A stretch of DNA of 64,000 nucleotides, from positions 248,001 through 312,000 of the forward strand of contig NZ_LHVK01000007.1 in assembly GCF_001269905.1 (NCBI RefSeq), written 5' to 3'. The position numbers and the translations under genes were made by a program. This DNA is from Pseudomonas corrugata (lineage in GTDB: Bacteria; Pseudomonadota; Gammaproteobacteria; Pseudomonadales; Pseudomonadaceae). Below are positions 53,144-60,864 of the stretch, in pieces. Under the pieces are notes generated by a model. The model was given only the letters and a program-made list of their open reading frames with translations, was not told where the DNA came from and made no database searches. Each line of letters opens with the position of its first letter. Positions within the stretch are counted from its first letter, which is position 1.

Positions 53144-53859
53144 TGCTGAGCCTGAGCGCAGTGCATAAAAGCCGGGGCACCGGCAGCCAACGCTATAGCC
53201 TGGTGATCCCACGGCTGCAGCTGCGTGCCGGTGAGCAATTGGCGCTGGTCGGTCCCAGCGGCTGCGGCAAGAGCACTTTGCTGGACATGCTGGCGCTGGT
53301 GCTGGCGCCGGATCAGGCCGGGCAGTTCGACTTTGCCCCTGCCGATACGACGCTGGACATCGCCCGGCTGTGGCGGGGCACCGAGCAAAGTACATTGGCG
53401 GAGCTGCGCAGCCGGCACTTGGGTTATGTACTGCAAACCGGCGGGTTGCTCGGATTCCTGGATGTGCGCGGCAACATCGAGTTGTCGCGCAAACTGCTCG
53501 GCTTGAAGGATGACGGCAGCGTGGCGCGCCTGGCCGGACAACTGGATATTGCCGATCAACTGGACAAGAAACCGGCGGACCTGTCCGTCGGCCAGCGCCA
53601 GCGGGTCAGTTGTGCCCGGGCCCTGGCCCACGGCCCACGGTTGCTGCTGGCGGATGAGCCGACGGCGGCCCTCGACCCGCTGAACGCCGAGCGGGTCATG
53701 CAATTGCTGGTGACCCAGGCCCGCGACAGCGGCGTGTGCTGCGTAGTTGCCACTCATGATGAAGCCCTGGCCCGCGCCAGCGGCTTGCAGGTGCGGCATA
53801 TCAGTTGCCGTCGCGACATCGACGGCGGCGTCACCGCTACCCTTGGGGAGGCTTGCTGA
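53140..53859 (+). CDS. tagT: TagT, ABC-type ATPase of the TagQRST signal module
   Basis: 239 residues; ATG 53140 overlaps the ppkA stop (a second ATG follows directly). Walker [10 protein letters not shown] near 38-46, signature L-S-V-G-Q-R-Q-R near 148, Walker B L-L-L-A-D-E-P near 167-173. With TagS it forms a LolCDE-like membrane complex acting upstream of PpkA in sensing cell-envelope attack. Confidence 0.94.
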   Translation: MMLSLSAVHKSRGTGSQRYSLVIPRLQLRAGEQLALVGPSGCGKSTLLDMLALVLAPDQAGQFDFAPADTTLDIARLWRGTEQSTLAELRSRHLGYVLQTGGLLGFLDVRGNIELSRKLLGLKDDGSVARLAGQLDIADQLDKKPADLSVGQRQRVSCARALAHGPRLLLADEPTAALDPLNAERVMQLLVTQARDSGVCCVVATHDEALARASGLQVRHISCRRDIDGGVTATLGEAC

Positions 53860-55055
53860 TGCGCGGCGCGCTGGTGGCTTCCCTGGCCTGGCAGGACTAT
53901 CGCAACGACGCCTGGCTGTCGGCCTGCTCGGTGCTGGCGTTGGTGGCGGTGGTGGCGCCGCTGTTGGTGCTGTTCGGGCTGAAGTTCGGCCTGATCAGCA
54001 GCCTGACCGAGCGCCTGCAGAGCGATCCGGCCACTCGGGAAATCATTCCCCTGGGCGGCGGCCGCTTCAGCGCCGAGTTCATCGAGCAGTTGGGCCAGCG
54101 CAACGATGTATCGTTCGCCTTGCCGCGCACCCGGCAGATCGCTGCAACGGCGGACCTGAACAACGCGACGGCGGCGGTCACCGTCGAAATGATTCCCACC
54201 GCCGCCAACGACCCCTTGCTCGAGCACCTGCCGTTGCCCCAAGGGCTGGATGAAGTGGTGCTCAGCCAGACCGCTGCCGAAAAGCTCGGCGCCAAGGCCG
54301 GCGATTGGTTGCAGGCCAGTTTCGGTCGGCAGGTGGCCGGTCGCAGTGAGGCGCAGCGGACCCGGGTCCGGGTGCTGCACGTATTGCCGCTGCAAGCCTT
54401 TGCCCGTGATGGGCTGTTCGCGCCGCTGGCCTTGCTGGAAGCGGCTGAGGACTACCGCGACGGGCGTGCCGTGCCCGCGTTCGGCTGGCCGGGCGATGCG
54501 GTGGGTGTGGCCGGGCAGCGCGTCTATCCGGCGTTTCGCTTGTACGCCCGCAGTCTCGCTGATGTGGAACCGCTGCGGCAGTATTTCGCGGCGCAGAATC
54601 TTTTGGTGTCGACCCAGGCCCAGACCATCGCACAAGTGCAATCGTTGAGCCGCAACCTGTCGATCGTGTTCTGGATCATCGCCGGGTTGGCATTGGCGGG
54701 GGCGTTCGCGGCAATTTTTGCCGGGGCGCTGGCGGCGGTCGAGCGCAAGCGGCGCGAGCTGTCGGTGTTGCGCCTGCTGGGAGTGTCCACCGCCGCACTG
54801 CTGCTGTTCGTGGTACTGCAAGCGCTGTACAGCGCAACCCTCGCGGCTCTGCTGAGTGCCGGGTTGTACGGCTTGGCGCAGTCGGGCCTGAATCATTTAT
54901 TTGCACAGATGCCGGGCGAGTACGCCAGCCATCTGCTGTTGCGTCACTACACCCTGGCCCTGGTGGCCGTGCTTGGCGTCAGTGCCGTGGCGGCAGCCTG
55001 TGGCGGCTGGCGGGTGGCGCGCATCCAGGCCTCTGAAGGAATTCGTGATGTATAA
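53859..55055 (+). CDS. tagS: TagS, FtsX/LolE-like permease of the TagQRST module
   Basis: 398 residues from ATG 53859, overlapping the tagT stop (TGATG), with GGGGAGG upstream. One N-terminal membrane segment (about 22-45), a large periplasmic loop (about 46-265) and three C-terminal segments (about 270-385) form the FtsX-type topology. R-K-R-R-E-L-S-V-L-R-L-L-G sits after the second segment, as in MacB/FtsX families. Partner of TagT. Confidence 0.93.
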   Translation: MRGALVASLAWQDYRNDAWLSACSVLALVAVVAPLLVLFGLKFGLISSLTERLQSDPATREIIPLGGGRFSAEFIEQLGQRNDVSFALPRTRQIAATADLNNATAAVTVEMIPTAANDPLLEHLPLPQGLDEVVLSQTAAEKLGAKAGDWLQASFGRQVAGRSEAQRTRVRVLHVLPLQAFARDGLFAPLALLEAAEDYRDGRAVPAFGWPGDAVGVAGQRVYPAFRLYARSLADVEPLRQYFAAQNLLVSTQAQTIAQVQSLSRNLSIVFWIIAGLALAGAFAAIFAGALAAVERKRRELSVLRLLGVSTAALLLFVVLQALYSATLAALLSAGLYGLAQSGLNHLFAQMPGEYASHLLLRHYTLALVAVLGVSAVAAACGGWRVARIQASEGIRDV

Positions 55056-56793
55056 GTTACTGGGCGCCGCCGTGGCGCTGAGCCTGGCCAGTCTGGCCGC
55101 TCTGAGCAACATCGCAAGCGCCGATGAAGGCAGCGACAAACTGGACAACCCCAAACCGTTGCCCGATGACGTCAGCCTGCCGCTGCCGTGTGACGGGCAG
55201 ATGGTGTTCCGTTACGTCTACATTCTCGCCCAGGGCACCCTGGACGATCGCGAGATCAACCTGGGCTACCCGTTCAGCGAAGGTGAGGCGGGCTACAAGC
55301 AGTCGTTCATTTCCGGCTATCGGCGCGATTTCATCAACGGCCAGTTCACCCTCAAGGACCTGCCCAAGGACTGGAACAAAACCATCACGCCGTTGATGCC
55401 CAAGACCGACGCCCAGACCCCGCTCAAGCCGATGCTGTATTTCATCGGCAAATACGAAGTCACCGCGCGCCAGTACGCCCAGGTCATGGCCCAGGCGCAG
55501 TCCCTGGCCAGCGGCGAACCCGCACCGGCCTGCGAAGCCCTGCAAACCGAGCTTCCCCAGGGCATGGCTGGGCGCTTGCCCAAGGTAAAGCTGTCGAAGT
55601 TCGAGGCAGAACGTTTCTCGGCGGTGTACAGCGCCTGGCTGATGAAATACCACAAGGACCTGCTGCCGGTGAGCGGTCGCGGCACCTCCGCCGAAGACGG
55701 CGGGCTGGGTTTCGTGCGCCTGCCCACCGAAGTCGAGTGGGAATTCGCCGCCCGTGGCGGGCAGGCCGTCAGCCGCCAGGATCTGGAAGGCCGCCTGTTC
55801 CCACGACGTCTGGAAGGCAGTGAAAGCGACGGGCCACTGGCCGATTGGGCGGTGTTCAACCAAGTGGCCGGCGGCACTGGCCAGGCGGCGCGACTGCTGC
55901 CCATCGGCACCAAGTTGCCGAACCCCATCGGCCTGTTCGACGTGATCGGCAACGCTGCCGAGATGGTCCAGGAGTCCTTCCAACTGGTGCATTCCGGACG
56001 GCGCCAGGGCGCCTACGGCGGTTTTGTGGTCAAGGGCGGTAACTACCTGGAAGGCGAGGGTACGCTGTTTACCGGCATGCGCCGCGAATACCCCTTGTTC
56101 GCTGCCGACGGCACCGAGCAGAGCAACGAGACCACCGGCTTCCGGGTGGCGATCGGTGCGTTGTCGGCACCGCGTTCGCGCTACAAGGAACTGTTCGCCC
56201 AATGGCAGAAAGAAGGTCGCCTCGCGTCCCTGACCGATGCCATCGACGACGCCCAGGATCCGACCAAGCGCCTGGACAGCATCATCGCCGCCAGCGTCGA
56301 CCCGCGCTTGCAAGCCGAGCTGGGGCTGGTCAACGAAGAGCTCAAGCGCAACGTCTCGCTCATCGCCCAGCAGCGCGAGGAAGCGGCCGGCAACCTGATC
56401 CAGTCGGCGGCCCTGGTGGCCGAGACCGTCAACAACTACAACATCCGCCTGACCAATCTGCAGCGCAGTCACCAGGCAGCGGTGGACGCCAAGGACGATG
56501 CCAGCGCGCAACTGTTCGCCACGGCCATCGACAACGGCCGCAGCGCGCTCGATGGCGCGGTGGCGATTTATATCGACAACCTGGCGACCGGCACGCGTTA
56601 CACCGATGCCGTGATCCAGGCGCAGTTTCAACGCATCAAGGAGGAGATGGAGCGCAAGCCGGTGTTGGGCAAGAGCCTGGTGGCGCGCGCGACTTTATTC
56701 GTTCGTCATGTCGGGGAATATCGTCAACAAAAACGAGCCGACCCGGCGGCGATATTGAAGCAATTGCTGGCAACGAGCGCCCTGAGGTCTTGA
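55048..56793 (+). CDS. tagR: TagR, periplasmic FGE-sulfatase-like activator of PpkA
   Basis: 581 residues from ATG 55048, inside the tagS end. A signal peptide (1-25, I-A-S-A-D) sends it to the periplasm. The formylglycine-generating-enzyme-like fold (about 110-370) shows Y-E-V-T-A-R-Q-Y-A-Q-V, R-L-P-T-E-V-E-W-E-F-A-A-R-G-G and G-L-F-D-V-I-G-N-A-A-E-M. The usual C-terminal R-C-V/R-G-G-S set is altered (F-V-V-K-G-G-N-Y), so it is probably non-catalytic. A helical tail (about 430-581) follows. In P. aeruginosa TagR promotes PpkA activity. Confidence 0.94.
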   Translation: MYKLLGAAVALSLASLAALSNIASADEGSDKLDNPKPLPDDVSLPLPCDGQMVFRYVYILAQGTLDDREINLGYPFSEGEAGYKQSFISGYRRDFINGQFTLKDLPKDWNKTITPLMPKTDAQTPLKPMLYFIGKYEVTARQYAQVMAQAQSLASGEPAPACEALQTELPQGMAGRLPKVKLSKFEAERFSAVYSAWLMKYHKDLLPVSGRGTSAEDGGLGFVRLPTEVEWEFAARGGQAVSRQDLEGRLFPRRLEGSESDGPLADWAVFNQVAGGTGQAARLLPIGTKLPNPIGLFDVIGNAAEMVQESFQLVHSGRRQGAYGGFVVKGGNYLEGEGTLFTGMRREYPLFAADGTEQSNETTGFRVAIGALSAPRSRYKELFAQWQKEGRLASLTDAIDDAQDPTKRLDSIIAASVDPRLQAELGLVNEELKRNVSLIAQQREEAAGNLIQSAALVAETVNNYNIRLTNLQRSHQAAVDAKDDASAQLFATAIDNGRSALDGAVAIYIDNLATGTRYTDAVIQAQFQRIKEEMERKPVLGKSLVARATLFVRHVGEYRQQKRADPAAILKQLLATSALRS

Positions 56794-56877
56794 GCGTTCA
56801 ATGTTGGCAAGCTTGGAGGGAACTCAGGCGGCGTCGGGCCGTGATGAGTTGGTCAAAACTTAAAAGAGAACACAACT

Positions 56878-57807
56878 ATGCTTTTCTCCCGTAAACCTTC
56901 TACTTCGGTTTCCAAGCGTCACTTGCTGATGGTCGCTGTCGGCTTCAGCACCGTACTGACAGGTTGCGCGACGTCGCCGACGTCCAAGGTCGCATCGAGC
57001 ACCAAGGTCGAGTACTACCCGAACTGCTACGAGCCGGTGCAGCACCTGCGCGCTACCGAGGGCGACATGACCAAGTCGGTGATCACCGGCGCAGCCGTGG
57101 GCGCGGTGGGCGGAGCGCTGCTGGGTGCCCTCTCTGGCGATTCCGATAAGCGTGGACGCAATGCTGCCATCGGCGCAGCAGGCGGTGCCCTGGCGGGCGG
57201 CGCAGTGGGTTACTACAACGAGCGCCAGAAGCAGATCGCCGATGACAACCAGCGCATCGCCTCCTACGCCGCCGACGTCAACAAGAGCGTGAGCGACATC
57301 GACCGTAGCACCGCCTATGCCAAGTCTTCGCAGCAGTGCTACCAGAGCGCCTTTACCAAACTGGTCGCCGACCGCAAAGCCAAGACCGTCAACGATACCG
57401 AAGGCCGCAAGCGCCTGGCGGAAATCGTCGCTGGCCTGAAAGAGTCCAACGACCTGATCGTCGCGGTCAACGGCAAAGCCTCCGAAGACCTGAACAACTA
57501 CACCCAGGCCTACGAGAAAGACCTGCAGCAAGTGGGCGTGCAGCGCACTGACGTGGTCACCGTGGCAACCGCCGAAACCACCCCAGTCGTAACCACCAAG
57601 ACCAAGAAAGCCGTGAAACCGGCGAAAAAACGTGTTTTGCCAACCGTGCCGAAAGAAGCGGTCACCACCGAGAAAACCCTGCAGACCGCCAAGGCCAAGC
57701 AGGATGAAAGCAAGCAGGTCGCCAGCGCCGGCACCACTCAGGTCAACAGCATGTGCAAAAACCCGGACCTGGGCGACTGGGCACCGGTTCCTTGCCCGAA
57801 TGTTTGA
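56878..57807 (+). CDS. tagQ: TagQ, outer-membrane lipoprotein of the TagQRST module
   Basis: 309 residues with a lipobox L-T-G-C (C30). A glycine-zipper region (about 65-115, repeated G-A-A-x-G-A-x-G-G-A) is followed by a helical region and a Lys/Thr/Val-rich tail. TagQ tethers TagR to the outer membrane in P. aeruginosa. AAGAGAAC precedes the ATG; an 84-base gap separates it from tagR. Last gene of the right arm; repeats follow directly. Confidence 0.9.
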   Translation: MLFSRKPSTSVSKRHLLMVAVGFSTVLTGCATSPTSKVASSTKVEYYPNCYEPVQHLRATEGDMTKSVITGAAVGAVGGALLGALSGDSDKRGRNAAIGAAGGALAGGAVGYYNERQKQIADDNQRIASYAADVNKSVSDIDRSTAYAKSSQQCYQSAFTKLVADRKAKTVNDTEGRKRLAEIVAGLKESNDLIVAVNGKASEDLNNYTQAYEKDLQQVGVQRTDVVTVATAETTPVVTTKTKKAVKPAKKRVLPTVPKEAVTTEKTLQTAKAKQDESKQVASAGTTQVNSMCKNPDLGDWAPVPCPNV

Positions 57808-57847
57808 TTGAGTGATTGCTGCTGATCATTTGATCACTGCATAAACC

Positions 57848-58394
57848 CTGTGGGAGCGAGCCTGCTCGCGATGGCGTCGGTTCAGTTGGCTTCAATGTCG
57901 ACTGGTCCTCCGCCATCGCGAGCAGGCTCGCTCCCACAGTTGTTTTGTGTTGGCCGCAGTATCCGCGTTATCCCCGATTCCCTTGTGGGAGCGAGCCTGC
58001 TCGCGATGGCGGTCTTGCGTCGAGTACATATCCATTGCTGCGGTAACGGCCACTTAGGGTTCGGCCCTTACGGCTGCTCACTTTTTTTCAGACGCCAAAA
58101 AAAGTAAGCAAAAAAGGCTTGGCCCCACCACTCGGTGCCTCGCCTAGGCTCGGCATGCCCTCACTCCGGCATTGCTCCGTGGGCCCGCCGCGAAGGGCCA
58201 TCCATGGCCCAGCGCGGCTATCCCGGCATCCATGCCGGGATGCCCACTGCGCAATGCCTGCGTTCGGCCGTCGTGGTTAATGGGGCCCGAAGATCAAAAG
58301 CAAAGCAAAGCAAAGCAAAGCAAAGCAAAGCAAAGCAAAGCAAAAGCAAGGCGGCCTTATAGCCGACCTGTCACTTTCGGCTGTGGAGTTGAAC
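57848..58394. repeat. Large intergenic repeat, copy 1 (547 bp)
   Basis: Unit order: REP pair (57848-57939), a spacer beginning TTGTTTTGTGTTGGCCGCAG, a single REP (57983-58010), a segment with TTTTTTTCAGACGCCAAAAAAA, a palindrome-rich GC block (GGCATCCATGCCGGGATGCC), and a CAAAG tract with eight units (58301-58340). Only the first REP pair differs in sequence from the other copies. No gene is supported in it. Confidence 0.9.
58301..58340. repeat. CAAAG pentamer tract, 8 units
   Basis: Eight perfect tandem CAAAG units. The corresponding tracts in copies 2 and 3 have one (58849-58853) and two (59362-59371) units. The difference of seven units accounts for the 35-base offset between copies 1 and 2, so the tract changes length by slippage. 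Confidence 0.95.
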
Positions 58395-58907
58395 CTGTGG
58401 GAGCAAAGCTTGCTCGCGATAGCGTCGGTTCAGTTGGTATCGCTGCCGACTGACACCCCGCCATCGCGAGCAGGCTCGCTCCCACAGTTGTTTTGTGTTG
58501 GCCGCAGTATCCGCGTTATCCCCGATTTCCTTGTGGGAGCGAGCCTGCTCGCGATGGCGGTCTTGCGTCGAGTACATATCCATTGCTGCGGTAACGGCCA
58601 CTTAGGGTTCGGCCCTTACGGCTGCTCACTTTTTTTCAGACGCCAAAAAAAGTAAGCAAAAAAGGCTTGGCCCCACCACTCGGTGCCTCGCCTAGGCTCG
58701 GCATGCCCTCACTCCGGCATTGCTCCGTGGGCCCGCCGCGAAGGGCCATCCATGGCCCAGCGCGGCTATCCCGGCATCCATGCCGGGATGCCCACTGCGC
58801 AATGCCTGCGTTCGGCCGTCGTGGTTAATGGGGCCTGAAGATCAAAAGCAAAGCAAAAGCAAGGCGGCCTTATAGCCGACCTGTCACTTTCGGCTGTGGA
58901 GTTGAAC
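58395..58907. repeat. Large intergenic repeat, copy 2 (513 bp)
   Basis: Nearly identical to copy 3 over its whole length, with the AAAGCTT-type REP pair at the start (58395-58487), a single REP at 58531-58558 and one CAAAG unit. The few substitutions against copy 1 outside the first REP pair indicate recent tandem duplication. Confidence 0.9.
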
Positions 58908-59425
58908 CTGTGGGAGCAAAGCTTGCTCGCGATAGCGTCGGTTCAGTTGGTATCGCTGCCGACTGACACCCCGCCATCGCGAGCAGGCTCGCTCCCACAG
59001 TTGTTTTGTGTTGGCCGCAGTATCCGCGTTATCCCCGATTCCCTTGTGGGAGCGAGCCTGCTCGCGATGGCGGTCTTGCGTCGAGTACATATCCATTGCT
59101 GCGGTAACGGCCACTTGGGGTTCCGCCCTTACGGCGGCTCACTTTTTTTCAGACGCCAAAAAAAGTAAGCAAAAAAGGCTTGGCCCCACCACTCGGCACC
59201 TCGCCTAGGCTCGGTGTGCCCTCACTCCGGCATTGCTCCGTGGGCCCGCCGCGAAGGGCCATCCATGGCCCAGCGCGGCTATCCCGGCATCCATGCCGGG
59301 ATGCCCACTGCGCAATGCCTGCGTTCGGCCGTCGTGGTTAACGGGGCCCGAAGATCAAAAGCAAAGCAAAGCAAAAGCAAGGCGGCCTTATAGCCGACCT
59401 GTCACTTTCGGCTGTGGAGTTGAAC
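58908..59425. repeat. Large intergenic repeat, copy 3 (518 bp)
   Basis: As copy 2, with two CAAAG units and a handful of substitutions in the second half (for example CGGCACC for CGGTGCC). At 59426-59455 a fourth copy begins with a REP arm but breaks off at the DUF6124-like gene. Confidence 0.9.
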
Positions 59426-59470
59426 CTGTGGGAGCAAAGCTTGCTCGCGATGGCGCCAGTCCTGCCGAGA

Positions 59471-59836
59471 TTACCCCGCCGCCGTCTCCTGCGCTTCCAG
59501 ACGATCCAGCGCCCGCTCCACCAACAACTGAACCCCATCGGCCATGCGACTGATCGCCAGGGCAATGCAACGGCGCGAGTCGTCGACATCATCGGCCAGG
59601 TCGGCGGCGATGGTGCTGATCGATTGCAGGTCTTCGGAGGCATTGGCCAGTAGGGTTTCGGTGTCGATGTGGGGGGCGACAATGAAGAGCTGGTGCTTGT
59701 CGGCTTCAGGCGGGGAGGGTTGGGGGTTGAGGTAGTAATCGAGGGCGCGGGTGGCGGCGTCTTCGTGTTTTTTGGCTTCGGAGGCTTCGACGCGGGACTT
59801 TGCCGGGTTCGGCGGATTCGGAGTGACTTTGAACAT
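59471..59836 (-). CDS. DUF6124-like small Pseudomonas protein
   Basis: 121 residues, M-F-K-V-T-P-N-P-P at the start, then A-A-x-R-A-L-D-Y-Y-L, L-F-I-V-A-P-H-I-D-T-E-T-L-L-A-N-A and a helical C-terminus with D-D-S-R-R-C-I-A-L-A-I. This is the pattern of a family abundant in Pseudomonas with many paralogues per genome and no known function. ATG 59836 is chosen by the conserved start. The frame stays open 59 codons upstream, through a region that may be a conserved leader. Confidence 0.85.
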   Translation of the reverse strand: MFKVTPNPPNPAKSRVEASEAKKHEDAATRALDYYLNPQPSPPEADKHQLFIVAPHIDTETLLANASEDLQSISTIAADLADDVDDSRRCIALAISRMADGVQLLVERALDRLEAQETAAG

Positions 59837-60310
59837 GGTTGGTTTTCCAATGGAGAACCACTTTGAACCGCTTGCACGCGATTGAAGGTGGCAGCTGTGA
59901 GCGAGTGTGCAAGACCGGGTAAAGCCAACCAAACCCCGGCAGACTTCAAGAGTCTCCCGAACACAGCCGCCATAGAACACAGGCACGAACGCGCCTTGAA
60001 TCGACGGAGGCATTTTGAGGTGGCTGTTTTACTCGGACTTGCACGTCCGTGTCACCGTTTTTTGCGATGACGAACAAAGGTTATCGGTGCCTCGGCACAC
60101 TGCCTAGTTCATGAACAGCCCGGCGTTTTGCAGGAAATATCCGAAGCGGCTGACGAAAATGAAAGCCGAGGCATTTATCTGTAAGACGTGACTTAGCAGT
60201 CATCTTGCAAGAAAAGCTATTCATCTCCGGTCAAATCGATCAGATGATGGCGTTTAGCCGAAGAACCGCTAAACTGCGCCAGCCATTCATCTTTCTTCGA
60301 GACGTTGCCC
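59837..60310. other. 474-base gap without a clear gene
   Basis: Divergent promoter region of the DUF6124-like gene and the SCP2-like gene. It holds an open leader frame on the minus strand (to 60013) and a short hairpin (GGAC-TTGCAC-GTCC near 60041-60054) followed at a distance by six T. No tRNA or REP is seen. Confidence 0.5.
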
Positions 60311-60688
60311 ATGAAATTTCGTTTCCTGCTGTGGATGCTGGGCTTGCTGATGGGCAAGGCCAGTCGGACCAATCCAGCGTTTCAGCAACAATTGGGCGAC
60401 AAGGAACTCGTGTTCCAGCTGCAAACCCTGGACGGCAAGGTCGCCCGGCATTTCACCGTGAAGAATCAACGCATCACCAGCCACTCCGGCACTTACCCAA
60501 CCCCGGCCTTCGCCATCGCCTTCAAGGACGCCGCCTACGGCTTCGCCACGATGCAGGCCAAGAACAAGCAACTGGCGTTCATGAACGGGATTCAGGAGAA
60601 GTCGATCCAGATCAAGGGCAACCCGGCGCTGGTGATCTGGTTCCAGGGGTTGATGCGGTATCTGAAGCCGAAGAAGGCGAAAGCCTAG
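60311..60688 (+). CDS. SCP2-like protein of unknown function
   Basis: 125 residues from ATG 60311 (M-K-F-R-F-L-L-W). A hydrophobic N-terminal stretch (3-15) may be a membrane anchor or part of the fold. The remainder looks like a sterol-carrier-protein-2 fold: V-F-Q-L-Q-T, A-R-H-F-T-V-K-N-Q-R-I-T-S-H-S-G, A-F-A-I-A-F-K-D and the C-terminal I-Q-I-K-G-N-P-A-L-V-I-W-F-Q-G-L. Such folds bind lipids; the ligand is unknown. It resumes the conserved gene order after the T6SS island. Confidence 0.75.
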   Translation: MKFRFLLWMLGLLMGKASRTNPAFQQQLGDKELVFQLQTLDGKVARHFTVKNQRITSHSGTYPTPAFAIAFKDAAYGFATMQAKNKQLAFMNGIQEKSIQIKGNPALVIWFQGLMRYLKPKKAKA

Positions 60689-60697
60689 CGACTGCCT

Positions 60698-60834
60698 TTG
60701 TGGCGAGGGGATTTATCCCCGTTGGGCTGCAAAGCAGCCCCAACAAGGTTGGATGCAATCAGCCTGACACACCCGGCATACAGATTTTAGGGCTGCTACG
60801 CAGCCCAGCGGGGATAAATCCCCTCGTCACAAAG
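60698..60834. repeat. Intergenic inverted repeat, GTGGCGAGGGGATTTATCCCC family (second copy)
   Basis: Same element as 8577-8707: left arm TTTGTGGCGAGGGGATTTAT then GTTGGGCTGC, right arm its mirror ending CCCCTCGTCACAAAG. It lies between two convergent genes and probably serves as the transcript end for both. Confidence 0.85.
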
Positions 60835-60864
60835 ACTCGGTGACGCAGTGACCCGGTGTGGCCT

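Noticed and set aside
58301..58340. CRISPR-like array
   Set aside because: The tandem unit is five bases with no spacers, and no cas genes are present.
58135..59553. Several small frames with Ser-Lys-Gln-Ala-Lys repeats in the large repeat block
   Set aside because: They are translations of REP arms, palindromes and the CAAAG tract, and recur only because the DNA unit recurs.
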